Assembly (NCBI GenBank): GCA_036655975.1
Contig: JAVVPD010000023.1
Coordinates: 1-28,666 of the forward strand
Length of the DNA: 28,666 bases
Reading direction: 5' to 3'
DNA from: CASQEL01 sp036655975
GTDB lineage: Bacteria > Desulfobacterota > Desulfovibrionia > Desulfovibrionales > Desulfovibrionaceae
Below are positions 20,948 to 28,666 of the stretch, piece after piece. The notes under the pieces are model-generated. The model was not told the DNA's origin. It ran no database searches and was given only the letters and a program-made list of their open reading frames with translations. The translations under genes were made by a program, and so were the position numbers. Every line of letters starts with the position of its first letter. The first letter of the stretch is position 1.

Positions 20948-21919
20948 TCAAGAGACCCGCTGTGGACTGAATAGCAGGATCAAATCCGCTACCAGAGCCT
21001 CTAAAGTCTGATCTGGCTGACGCTGACCCGACTTTACGTCCCATTCTGCGCGTACAATAGCGTCAAATAGACGGATAATGCCTGATTGTCCTAACCTTTG
21101 GGCCAAGAGTTTTTTGTTTTGTGCGTCGTTTGGGTGCATGCGGACGGCTTCCCCCATATGTACTTGCCACAACAAGCGTGCTTCACGCACCAGCAGGCCG
21201 AGAAAAGGGAACAACAGACCGTCGCCGTCGCGCTGGCCACGGCGGACTTCTGCCCACGCGCCCGCCACATTGCCCGCCTGAATGAGCCGGATGAAACCGA
21301 AAATATTGAAGTCGGGCACATGCCCCGCTGAAGAGGCCATTTCTACGCTGACGGGGCCATCTCCCGCCGCCAGTGAAAGTTTTTGGAGTTCATTTTCCAC
21401 GGCGTTAGCGTCTGGGGGAAGCCCAGCGCACAGACGGTCCAACGCGCCCGCCGCAAAGCTCATGTGCAGGGCTTGGGCGCGGTTTTGCACGTGACGGCGC
21501 ACAGTGCGCTCATCAAGGCCTGCTTGGCGCCAGATCCAGCCTTGTTTGTCTGCAAAGTGGACGCACGGAAGCTTGGCAATGTGTGCCGGAAGTTTGGGTT
21601 GGCCTTTTTCCCACGCGACCTCAAGGCAAAAAAAGGGCCAGCAGTGGGCGTTGGGGCGGGCGAGGGCGGTGGACAGGCGTTTCCATGTGGCGGCTGGAAG
21701 ACTGTGGGCATTGCGGATGGTCAGGGCACGGGGGGTTCCAAACAGGCCCTGCAGGGTCAGGTGTTCCCAGAAGAGCGGGGGAAGCTCTTCGTCCCCCCAA
21801 TAGGTGAAGCGCTCCCAAGGGGGGGAGGTGCCGTCGGGGGAGGTGAGGGTTTTGTGGATATAGTCTTTGGTGAGTCGCCCGTCAGGGCATACGCACAGGG
21901 TAAATCCAGGGCGGGCCAT
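20948..21919 (-). CDS. holA: DNA polymerase III delta subunit (clamp-loader wrench)
   Basis: The 323-residue protein fits the HolA family: a P-loop-less AAA+-like N-terminal part, the central ENELQKLSLAAG segment (about residue 174-185, equivalent to the conserved delta-subunit ENEL(E/Q)KL), then a helical collar domain. Delta opens the beta clamp in the clamp loader. AAGGA precedes the ATG by 8 nt. It follows leuS after 107 bp. In several Desulfovibrio relatives I recall an lptE-like gene near leuS and holA, and none is present in this spacer. The assignment relies on weak conserved motifs plus context. Confidence 0.85.
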   Translation of the reverse strand: MARPGFTLCVCPDGRLTKDYIHKTLTSPDGTSPPWERFTYWGDEELPPLFWEHLTLQGLFGTPRALTIRNAHSLPAATWKRLSTALARPNAHCWPFFCLEVAWEKGQPKLPAHIAKLPCVHFADKQGWIWRQAGLDERTVRRHVQNRAQALHMSFAAGALDRLCAGLPPDANAVENELQKLSLAAGDGPVSVEMASSAGHVPDFNIFGFIRLIQAGNVAGAWAEVRRGQRDGDGLLFPFLGLLVREARLLWQVHMGEAVRMHPNDAQNKKLLAQRLGQSGIIRLFDAIVRAEWDVKSGQRQPDQTLEALVADLILLFSPQRVS

Positions 21920-21972
21920 GGCGAGGGTCCTTGTGGGGTGTAGCTGGTTCAGGGTGCTGCAGGGGGGAGGGG

Positions 21973-22010
21973 CTCGTGGCAGCGGGCGGGCTGATCCGCC
22001 TGGCCACGAG
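21973..22010 (-). other. Two-part hairpin between leuS and holA
   Basis: Outer arms CTCGTGGC (21973-21980) and GCCACGAG (22003-22010) pair over 8 bp. Inner arms GGCGG (21985-21989) and CCGCC (21996-22000) add 5 bp around a 6-nt loop. No U-run follows on the minus strand. It lies 16 nt after the leuS stop. Confidence 0.65.
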
Positions 22011-22026
22011 ATCCACGCCTCCTTTG

Positions 22027-24543
22027 CTAATTTGCTACAATATTAACGAGTTTATCAGGCACGGTAATAATTTTACGGATGGTTTTTCCGTCTAAATGAC
22101 GCGTGACATGCTCGTCTTGTAGGGCTTGGGCTTCCAAAACTTCTTTAGAGCTTCCAGCGGGAACTTCCAACTTGCCCCGGAGTTTGCCGTTGATTTGCAG
22201 TACAACGGTCACTTGGTCTAGCGTTGTGGCTGCGGGATCCCATTGGGGCCACGGTTCATGCACCAGAGGTTGTTGATGACCGAGTTCCGCCCAGAGTTCT
22301 TCGCAAATGTGCGGGGTCATAGGGCTGAGTAGGGTGAGCACCGTGCCGAGGGCCGATGACAATACCGTGCGCCCGCCTGTGCTGGCATGCAGATTTTCAC
22401 GGGCGGTGTAGAGCGTGTTGACCAGTTCCATAATTGCGGAAATGGCGGTGTTGAACTGGAAGCGATCCCCCATGTCTTCTTGGGCTTTTTTTACCGTAAG
22501 GTGTTCCTTGCGGCGGAGCTCGCGGGCCACGGGGTTGTCTCCCACATCTTGGGCGGTGGAAGTGCACGCGCTACAGGCATGCGCGTAGTGCTGTTCTTCG
22601 GCAAAAAGCCGCCACACGCGGTTCAAAAAGCGGGACGAGCCTTCAATGCCCGTGTCCGACCAGTCAAAATCCCGTTCGGGCGGAGCTGCAAACAGGCAAA
22701 ACAGGCGTACCGTATCTGCGCCGTATTTGGCAATCATAAGGGTGGGATCAACCACATTGCCCTTGGATTTTGACATTTTGGTGCCGTCTTTCAGCACCAT
22801 GCCTTGGGTCAGTAATTTGGTGAACGGTTCGTCCAGACCTTCTGGATAAAAGCCGCAATCACGCAAAGCTTTGGTGAAAAAACGCGCGTACAATAAGTGC
22901 AGGATGGCGTGTTCCACCCCGCCGATATACTGATCCACGGGCAACCAGTATTTGAGGGCGTCCATATCAAAGGGGGCGTCAGAACAGTGGGCAGAAGTGT
23001 AGCGGGAAAAATACCACGACGAATCTACAAAGGTATCCATGGTATCGGTTTCACGCCGTGCGGGGCCGCCGCATTGGGGGCAGGTACAGCGCACAAAGTT
23101 TGCCGTGTCCGGCAGGGGCGAGCGCCCGTCTTCGTGGGTTTTTACATCCAAGGGCAGGAGGACGGGGAGGTTTTCTTCTTTTTCCGCTACCACACCGCAG
23201 GTGTCACAATAGACGACCGGAATGGGGGCACCCCAATACCGCTGCCGCGAAATATTCCAGTCGCGTAATCGGTATTGGATCATGCTTTCGCCTTTTGCCT
23301 GCTGGGCTAGGGCGGCAGCTACGGCCTGCTTGCCTTCGATCCACGTCAGACCGTCAAATTGCGCTGAATGCACCATCACACCCGCGCCCGTGTGGGCTTC
23401 GGTCATGCTTGCCCCGTCCAGCACTGCGCCTTCAGGCTGAATAACCACTTGAACGGGCAAGTGATACTTACGCGCGAATGCAAAATCGCGTTGGTCGTGG
23501 GCCGGAACGCCCATAACCGCGCCCGTGCCGTATCCGGCCAGCACGAAATTGCCGAGCCATAAAGGCACGCGCTGTCCGGTGAAGGGATGCACGGCATAGG
23601 CTCCGGTAAAAATGCCTTCTTTTTCTAACAGTTCAGATTGACGTTCCGCACTGTCCATATTGTGGATACGCTCAATAAAGGCGCGTACTTCAGCTTCACG
23701 GGGGGTGCCGCTGATGAGGGCGTCTACTAAGGCGTGTTCTGGGGCCAAGGTCAAAAAGGTTACCCCAAACAAGGTGTCGGGGCGGGTGGTGAATACCGAA
23801 ACGCTGTCCATTGTGCCGTGGGCTTTTTCCAGCGCAAAAGTGACGGACGCGCCCGTGGATTTCCCTATCCAATTGTGCTGCATGGCGACAACCCGTTCCG
23901 GCCAGCCCGTGTCCAGTTTGGACAAATCAGCCAGCAATTCTTCGGCATAGGAGGTGATGCGTACAAACCACTGGGTCAATTCTTTTTGTTCAACCATGCT
24001 GTCACAACGCCAGCACTGCCCGTCAATAACTTGTTCGTTGGCCAGCACGGTATGGCAGGAAGGGCACCAGTTTTGCGCCGCTTTTTTGCGATAAATCAGC
24101 CCCTTTTCCAGCATACGCAAGAAGAACAATTGTTCCCATCGGTAGTATTCGGGCGTGCAGGTGGCGACTTCGCGTTGCCAGTCATAGGAATAGCCAAGGC
24201 GCTGCAATTGGGTACGCATAGTGTCAATATTGGCAAAAGTCCACGTGGCGGGGTGGGTGTTATGCTTAATGGCGGCGTTTTCAGCGGGCAGGCCAAAGGC
24301 GTCCCAGCCCATGGGGTGGAGCACGTTAAAGCCCTGCATGCGCCGGAAGCGCGCCACGACATCACCAATGGAATAGTTGCGTACATGGCCCATGTGAATA
24401 TTGCCCGAAGGATAGGGCAGCATTTCTAGCAAATAATATTTGGGCTTGCTGGAGTGGTGGTCACAGGCAAAGGTTTGGTCGTCTGTCCAATGTTTTTGCC
24501 ATTTGACTTCAATCGTTTCGGGAGAATATTTTTCTGCGATCAT
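22027..24543 (-). CDS. leuS: Leucyl-tRNA synthetase
   Basis: LeuRS (838 aa) charges tRNA-Leu and edits mischarged norvaline or isoleucine. The class I signatures are present: HMGH (residues 50-53, HIGH variant) and KMSKS (589-593). A zinc-site quartet C160/C163/C177/C180 follows the first part of the Rossmann fold. The CP1 editing domain shows TTRPDT (252-257) and D350 in GVPAHDQRD, so proofreading should be active. The C-terminal anticodon-binding region ends in QINGKLRGKLEVPAGSS. The start lies 9 nt after the nusB stop, suggesting co-transcription with the rib-nusB block. Confidence 0.99.
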   Translation of the reverse strand: MIAEKYSPETIEVKWQKHWTDDQTFACDHHSSKPKYYLLEMLPYPSGNIHMGHVRNYSIGDVVARFRRMQGFNVLHPMGWDAFGLPAENAAIKHNTHPATWTFANIDTMRTQLQRLGYSYDWQREVATCTPEYYRWEQLFFLRMLEKGLIYRKKAAQNWCPSCHTVLANEQVIDGQCWRCDSMVEQKELTQWFVRITSYAEELLADLSKLDTGWPERVVAMQHNWIGKSTGASVTFALEKAHGTMDSVSVFTTRPDTLFGVTFLTLAPEHALVDALISGTPREAEVRAFIERIHNMDSAERQSELLEKEGIFTGAYAVHPFTGQRVPLWLGNFVLAGYGTGAVMGVPAHDQRDFAFARKYHLPVQVVIQPEGAVLDGASMTEAHTGAGVMVHSAQFDGLTWIEGKQAVAAALAQQAKGESMIQYRLRDWNISRQRYWGAPIPVVYCDTCGVVAEKEENLPVLLPLDVKTHEDGRSPLPDTANFVRCTCPQCGGPARRETDTMDTFVDSSWYFSRYTSAHCSDAPFDMDALKYWLPVDQYIGGVEHAILHLLYARFFTKALRDCGFYPEGLDEPFTKLLTQGMVLKDGTKMSKSKGNVVDPTLMIAKYGADTVRLFCLFAAPPERDFDWSDTGIEGSSRFLNRVWRLFAEEQHYAHACSACTSTAQDVGDNPVARELRRKEHLTVKKAQEDMGDRFQFNTAISAIMELVNTLYTARENLHASTGGRTVLSSALGTVLTLLSPMTPHICEELWAELGHQQPLVHEPWPQWDPAATTLDQVTVVLQINGKLRGKLEVPAGSSKEVLEAQALQDEHVTRHLDGKTIRKIITVPDKLVNIVAN

Positions 24544-24552
24544 GGGCTTTGC

Positions 24553-25128
24553 CTATGCGTTAACTGGTGAACTTGGGCTGTGGCGGAATTCCAGTTCTTT
24601 GGAATCCAAGGCCTTGGACGTGGCATCGAGGATGCCGTTGATGAAGCTGCGGGCATTTTCTTCGCCAAATTCTTTGGCAAGCTCCAAGGCTTCGTTAATC
24701 GCCACCTTGGGGGGGATATCCGTGCGGTACAGCATTTCAAAAATGCCCAGACGCAACACGGTTAATTCAATGCGGCCCATGCGATCCACACGCCAATTAC
24801 GTGAGAATTTAGTAATAATTTCATCAAGTTCTGCGGAGTGAGCCCATACACCTTCGACGAGTTCCCACGCAAAACCCTTGGGCACGGTTCGGGTGTACAG
24901 CTTTTGCTCAAAAACTTTGTTGGGGTCTTTGTTCAGGGCTTTTTCCGCTTCAAAACGAGCCAATTCGTCCGCAACTATTTCCGCTCTCTTGTCGGCATTG
25001 TCTGGTGAGGATTCAAAAGCGTGGCGCAAAGCACCGATGCTGGTGACAGGTGTGAAGGACAAACCGTACAAAACCTGAAAAGCTAAGGCGCGCTCGCTGC
25101 GGCGGGTGGCGTTTTTGGCCTTATTCAT
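24553..25128 (-). CDS. nusB: Transcription antitermination factor NusB
   Basis: NusB binds boxA RNA together with NusE/S10 during rRNA antitermination. Recognisable parts are RRSERALAFQVLYGL (residues 9-23) and the C-terminal MGRIELTVLRLGIFEMLYRTDIPPKVAINEALELAKEFGEENARSFINGILD region, given here in two pieces: GRIELTVLRLGIFEML (near 118-133) and ALELAKEFGEENARSFINGI (near 146-165). At 191 aa it is longer than the usual 140-160 aa, owing to an extra charged segment near residues 40-75 and a longer tail. The ATG overlaps the ribH stop as ATGA, so translation is probably coupled. The ribH-nusB order is widespread in bacteria. Confidence 0.95.
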   Translation of the reverse strand: MNKAKNATRRSERALAFQVLYGLSFTPVTSIGALRHAFESSPDNADKRAEIVADELARFEAEKALNKDPNKVFEQKLYTRTVPKGFAWELVEGVWAHSAELDEIITKFSRNWRVDRMGRIELTVLRLGIFEMLYRTDIPPKVAINEALELAKEFGEENARSFINGILDATSKALDSKELEFRHSPSSPVNA

Positions 25129-25601
25129 GCGGAAAGCTGCTCCAATACCCGCACTGTTTCCAGCAGGGCGGCGGTGGCTTCCACGCCTTTATTCCCGGCT
25201 TTGCAGCCCGCGCGTTCAATGGCTTGTTCAATGGTGTCGGTGGTCAACAGTCCGAAACCAACGGGAATGCCGTATTCCAACGACACATGGGCGAGGCCCT
25301 TGGTTGCTTCATTGGCTACAAAATCAAAATGCGGGGTAGAGCCGCGAATAACCGCGCCCAAAGCAATAATGCCATCGCATGTTTTTTGTTTGGCAATCTG
25401 TTGGCAAACCACGGGCATTTCAAAGGCTCCGGGGATACGCACGATGGTGATATCTTTTTGGTCGCATCTGTGGCGCAGGAGATAATCCACCGCCCCGCCC
25501 ACCAGACGGTCTACGATGAAATCGTTAAAACGCGTGGCGACAATGGTGAATTTTAAGCCGCTGGCGTCCAGCATTCCTTCAATAGTTTTTATTCCCGACA
25601 T
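25125..25601 (-). CDS. ribH: 6,7-dimethyl-8-ribityllumazine synthase
   Basis: RibH (158 aa) condenses 3,4-dihydroxy-2-butanone 4-phosphate (from the RibB domain of RibAB) with the ribityl-pyrimidine from RibD, making the substrate of riboflavin synthase. Motifs include RFNDFIVDRLVGGA (24-37), PGAFEMP (57-63), GAVIRGSTPHFDFVANE (82-98) with catalytic H91, and GNKGVEA (136-142). AGGAG lies 6 nt before the ATG. It overlaps nusB by 4 nt and follows ribAB after 47 bp. Confidence 0.98.
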   Translation of the reverse strand: MSGIKTIEGMLDASGLKFTIVATRFNDFIVDRLVGGAVDYLLRHRCDQKDITIVRIPGAFEMPVVCQQIAKQKTCDGIIALGAVIRGSTPHFDFVANEATKGLAHVSLEYGIPVGFGLLTTDTIEQAIERAGCKAGNKGVEATAALLETVRVLEQLSA

Positions 25602-25648
25602 ACGATACTCCTAAAAAATGAATTTCGGCACAAGGGTCTGTGCCTGTG

Positions 25649-26878
25649 CTAGCGGCACACTAAGCCGCTGAGGATGTGGCCCATTTTTTCTTTTTTGGTA
25701 CGCAAATAATCTTCGTTTTCGGGGCAGGCTTCCATTTCAATGCTGACCCTTTCTACTATTTCAATGCCGTATCCTTCAAGCCCCACGATTTTCTTGGGAT
25801 TATTAGTGAGCATACGCATTTTTTTGATGCCGAGATCCACAAGAATTTGTGCGCCCGTGCCGTAGTCGCGCAAGTCGGCTTTGAAACCGAGCTTTTGATT
25901 GGCTTCCACCGTATCGTAACCTTGATCTTGTAAGGCATAGGCTTTGATTTTGTTGGCAAGGCCAATGCCGCGTCCTTCTTGGCGCATGTACAGGAGCACA
26001 CCGTGGCCCGCTTTTTCAATTTGGCGCATGGCCGCACCTAATTGGCCTCGGCAGTCGCAACGCAGGGAGCCAAGGGCATCTCCTGTAAGACATTGACTGT
26101 GCACGCGCACGAGAACGGGGCCGTCCTGCACAAGCTTGCCGTCTTTGAGGTCGCCCTTGACAAGGGCAACGTGGGTGCCAGGCTCCACATCGCTTTCATA
26201 GGCGATAATTTGAAAGTCGCCGAACATGGTGGGCATGTGGGCTTGGGCCACGCGGCGTACGGAAAGTTGCCCGTGCTGCATGCGGTAGCGGATAAGGTCT
26301 TTGACGGCGGCAATTTTTAGGCCGTGTTCGGCAGCAAAAACTTCTAATTCGGGCATGCGGGCCATTTCGCCATCATCGCGCATAATTTCGCAAATAACGG
26401 CAGCGGGCTTGCAGCCTGCCAATTTGGCAAGGTCAACACTGCCTTCGGTCTGGCCCGCACGGGCCAGAACGCCACCGGGCTGGGCGCGCAGCGGGAAAAT
26501 ATGACCGGGGGTAACGATGTCTTCGGGGCGCACATTGTCGGCCACGGCGGTTTGCACAGTTTTGGCGCGGTCTGCTGCAGAAATACCGGTGGTGATGCCG
26601 TGGCGAGCCTCAATGGAAACGGTGAAATTTGTCCCGAATTTTGAGCCATTGCGTTGCGTCATCAGGGGGAGTTGCAGGGAGTCCACTTTTTCAGGCCCCA
26701 AGGGCAGGCAGATGAGCCCACGTCCGAATTTCGCCATAAAGTTGATACTTTCGGGGGTAGCAAATTCGGCGGCAATGGTGAGGTCGCCTTCATTTTCCCG
26801 ATCTTCATCGTCCACCAAAATAATCATGCGACCTTTACGGATTTCTTCAATGGCTTCGTCTATAGTACACAATGGCAT
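25649..26878 (-). CDS. ribBA: Bifunctional DHBP synthase / GTP cyclohydrolase II
   Basis: This two-domain enzyme (409 aa) starts both branches of riboflavin synthesis. The N-terminal RibB domain has DDEDRENEGDL (residues 23-33) and H126 in TPGHIFPL. The C-terminal RibA domain has the zinc ligands C263, C274 and C276 (C-x10-C-x-C) and the GTP-binding RQEGRGIGL. Both active sites look intact, unlike the degenerate RibA domain seen in some proteobacterial homologues. The ATG at 26878 fits the family start (MPLCTIDEAIEEIRKG). Its ribosome site is weak (GTGAG). A GTG four codons earlier and a TTG at 26920 are less likely. It lies between ribE and ribH. Confidence 0.97.
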   Translation of the reverse strand: MPLCTIDEAIEEIRKGRMIILVDDEDRENEGDLTIAAEFATPESINFMAKFGRGLICLPLGPEKVDSLQLPLMTQRNGSKFGTNFTVSIEARHGITTGISAADRAKTVQTAVADNVRPEDIVTPGHIFPLRAQPGGVLARAGQTEGSVDLAKLAGCKPAAVICEIMRDDGEMARMPELEVFAAEHGLKIAAVKDLIRYRMQHGQLSVRRVAQAHMPTMFGDFQIIAYESDVEPGTHVALVKGDLKDGKLVQDGPVLVRVHSQCLTGDALGSLRCDCRGQLGAAMRQIEKAGHGVLLYMRQEGRGIGLANKIKAYALQDQGYDTVEANQKLGFKADLRDYGTGAQILVDLGIKKMRMLTNNPKKIVGLEGYGIEIVERVSIEMEACPENEDYLRTKKEKMGHILSGLVCR

Positions 26879-26927
26879 GCTAGTACTCACAATATGTTGA
26901 TATGTTATATGCACAGGCAAGGTTTTG

Positions 26928-27584
26928 CTAAAAACCGTTTTCTTTCAAAAAGTGTTCGGTCAATCGTCCGGCAGAGCTGCTGGCGGGGGCATTTTGCCAC
27001 GGTTGCAGCATGCGCCGTACGTATTTACCAATGATATCTGTTTCTAGATTAATACGCCGTCCCTGTTGCCACGTATTCATGGTGGTGCTGTTCCACGTTT
27101 CAGGAATGGCATTAATTTCTAAAAAGTTTGGCCCACAATCATTAACCGTTAGACTGATACCGTCAAGGCTTACGGAGCCTTTCGAGATAATTTCTTGTTG
27201 GTATTCTGCGGGAAAGGTCACGCGAACGCAGTGCGACGCGGAAATGAGCGAAATTTTTTCTACCACGCCCAAACAGTCCACATGCCCGCTCACCATATGT
27301 CCCCCCAGACGGTCGCCCAAGGCGAGGGCCCTTTCAAGGTTGACCCTGGCACCGCAGGTCAGCGCGCCCAGTGAGGTGCGCGCGAGGGTTTCGGCTGAGG
27401 CAAAGGCGGTAAACGTTTGCGGGCCGTGGCTTTCTACGGTGAGGCAGGCACCGTTGACGGCGATGGATTCGCCAATTTGGATATGCTCCAGCGCGTACAA
27501 AGCTTTAATGTGCATCCGCATGTCCTGCCCCGTGGGGCTGACATGGAGCACCTCGCCCAAACCGTGAATAATTCCCGTGAACAT
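26928..27584 (-). CDS. ribE: Riboflavin synthase alpha chain
   Basis: Riboflavin synthase (218 aa) converts two lumazine molecules into riboflavin plus the pyrimidine that RibH reuses. It has the standard MFTGI start and two similar lumazine-binding domains, with NGACLTV (residues 44-50) in the first and DGISLTVND (141-149) in the second, plus GGHMVSGHVD near residue 94. AAGGA lies about 6 nt before the ATG. It follows ribD after 74 bp and precedes ribAB. It is named ribC in some species. Confidence 0.97.
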   Translation of the reverse strand: MFTGIIHGLGEVLHVSPTGQDMRMHIKALYALEHIQIGESIAVNGACLTVESHGPQTFTAFASAETLARTSLGALTCGARVNLERALALGDRLGGHMVSGHVDCLGVVEKISLISASHCVRVTFPAEYQQEIISKGSVSLDGISLTVNDCGPNFLEINAIPETWNSTTMNTWQQGRRINLETDIIGKYVRRMLQPWQNAPASSSAGRLTEHFLKENGF

Positions 27585-27658
27585 GACATTCCTTTATAGC
27601 ATACGTGGATAGAGCGACAGACGTGCACCGTGTGCACTCTGCGTGCCGTCTGAAAAAT

Positions 27659-28666
27659 CTATGTGCCAGGCAGTGAAGTATCAGGGCGAATGGTCAGGTG
27701 CAGGTCTTGCCCGCACATGTGCGTATCGGCTATGCGTAGGCGCAAGGCTTCGGCCATATTGAGCGGGTTCCGCCCGGTAAACAGGGGGCGCGCTTCATTG
27801 TCGCCAAGAATGACAGGGGCTATGTGTAGCAGGAAGACGTCCACCAAGCCGCTTTCCAACAACGAAAGGGCAAGGGTTCCCCCGCCTTCGCATAAAACAT
27901 AGGGGCAGTGTAATTCTTCGCGAATACGGCACAGCAACAGTTCCAGATCAGGGCTAGGGCCGGAGGTGTGATTTTTTTTTGCTGTGGGGCTTTGGGGGGG
28001 CACAGACCACACCCGTATCCCCATATCCCGTAAGGCGTGGGATGTGGGGGACGCTGCTGCGGCGGGGCTGGCAAAGAACAGGGTTTCGCGGGGGCGCTGT
28101 TGCACCAGATAGGAATCAGCCGTGGGCGCGGGTAGGCGCGAGGTGAGTATGCAGGCCAGCGGTTGACGGGCAGGGGTTGACCCGTCACGCACGGTAAGCT
28201 GAGGGTTATCCGCCCTGTAGGTTCCACCGCCGATGAGCACCGCGCCGCCGCTGGCACCAACGCCGCCGCGCAAAGCGTGAACCTTGGCGCGGGAGGCTTC
28301 ACTGCTTACCCAGCGGGATTGTCCGCTGCGGGTAGCGATACGCCCGTCTAAGGTGGAGGCCATTTTCAAAATGACAAAGGGGCGTTTGCGGGTTTGCCAG
28401 ATCAGAAAATCGGCAATACTGTCGCGGCAGGCTTGCGCGCAAATATCGTATTCCACCGTAATACCATGAGACTGCAAGGTTTCAATGCCGCCAGCAGCCT
28501 GTGGGTTGGGATCGCGGACACCAACAACAACATGTTTGATTCCTGCCGCAATGATGGCCGCAGTGCAGGGAGGCGTTTTCCCGTGATGGTTGCAAGGCTC
28601 AAGGGTGACAACAAGGGTACAGTCTGCGGGATTAACCCCCTTGGCCTGGGCATCACGCAGACATTC
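27659..28666 (-). CDS. ribD: Bifunctional riboflavin biosynthesis deaminase/reductase RibD, N-terminus beyond window
   Basis: An open frame of 335 residues runs from the right edge to the stop at 27659, and the first part of the protein is missing. RibD deaminates and then reduces the pyrimidine product of GTP cyclohydrolase II. The visible end of the deaminase domain carries the zinc motif LEPCNHHGKTPPC, then VGVRDPNP. The reductase domain begins near KRPFVILKMASTLDGRIA, with a GGGTYRADNPQLTVR nucleotide-binding segment and LCEGGGTLALSLLESGLVD further on. The segment GGVGASGGAVLIGG is more glycine-rich than I expect. An apparent start at 28477 is an internal TTG. Any FMN riboswitch upstream would lie outside the window. 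Confidence 0.96.
   Translation of the reverse strand, partial: ECLRDAQAKGVNPADCTLVVTLEPCNHHGKTPPCTAAIIAAGIKHVVVGVRDPNPQAAGGIETLQSHGITVEYDICAQACRDSIADFLIWQTRKRPFVILKMASTLDGRIATRSGQSRWVSSEASRAKVHALRGGVGASGGAVLIGGGTYRADNPQLTVRDGSTPARQPLACILTSRLPAPTADSYLVQQRPRETLFFASPAAAASPTSHALRDMGIRVWSVPPQSPTAKKNHTSGPSPDLELLLCRIREELHCPYVLCEGGGTLALSLLESGLVDVFLLHIAPVILGDNEARPLFTGRNPLNMAEALRLRIADTHMCGQDLHLTIRPDTSLPGT

Noticed and set aside
26891..26907. Short tandem repeat ATATGTT upstream of ribAB
   Set aside because: Only two 7-8 bp units in A/T-rich spacer with no matching promoter spacing. Probably chance.
27619..27656. CAGACG...CGTCTG inverted repeat between ribD and ribE
   Set aside because: Only a 6-bp outer stem with a long, partly self-complementary interior and no U-run. 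Too weak to call as a terminator or riboswitch.

Overview
The window is a stretch of bacterial chromosome with every recognisable gene on the minus strand and very little non-coding DNA. Gene content points to a sulfate- or sulfite-reducing member of the Desulfovibrionales (Desulfobacterota): the left end carries dsrK and dsrM of the DsrMKJOP membrane complex, and the housekeeping proteins have the lengths and sequence style I associate with Desulfovibrio relatives (EF-Tu 397 aa, L1 235 aa, L10 173 aa). G+C looks close to half. I cannot name a genus.

In the direction of transcription (high to low coordinates), the right end is the riboflavin block: ribD (cut by the window end), ribE, ribAB and ribH, with nusB overlapping ribH by 4 nt. 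Then come leuS, holA, radC, lon and prmC. The next block begins with tRNA-Thr, tRNA-Tyr and tRNA-Gly, followed by tuf, rpmG, tRNA-Trp, secE, nusG, rplK, rplA, rplJ, rplL, rpoB and rpoC. This is the classical transcription/translation cluster with the tRNA-tuf segment known from many bacteria. A clear intrinsic terminator closes rplL, and a second one closes rpoC. After a 485-bp spacer, dsrM and dsrK begin the sulfite-reduction operon, which runs off the left edge. dsrM contains a 10-N assembly gap.

Functionally the window combines four things: RNA polymerase beta and beta-prime with the elongation/antitermination factors NusG and NusB; ribosomal proteins, EF-Tu, LeuRS, four tRNAs and release-factor methylation by PrmC; quality control and replication (Lon, RadC, HolA) with flavin synthesis; and the electron-transfer module for dissimilatory sulfite reduction, which uses flavin, haem and Fe-S redox chemistry. 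No mobile element, CRISPR array, rRNA or phage gene was seen.

I did not find a clearly new system. The most interesting non-coding signals are: a set of near-perfect hairpins without U-tracts between genes that appear to be co-transcribed; a 509-bp rpoB leader with its own promoter candidate and an inverted repeat; a ribosomal L10 leader before rplJ; and a palindrome plus a duplicated TTTTTGTGACCA element (minus strand) upstream of dsrM. Protein-level oddities are a long basic N-terminal extension on Lon, an L33 with one zinc-ribbon cysteine replaced, and two unusual substitutions near the rifampicin region of RpoB. Promoters and operators are visual calls only.
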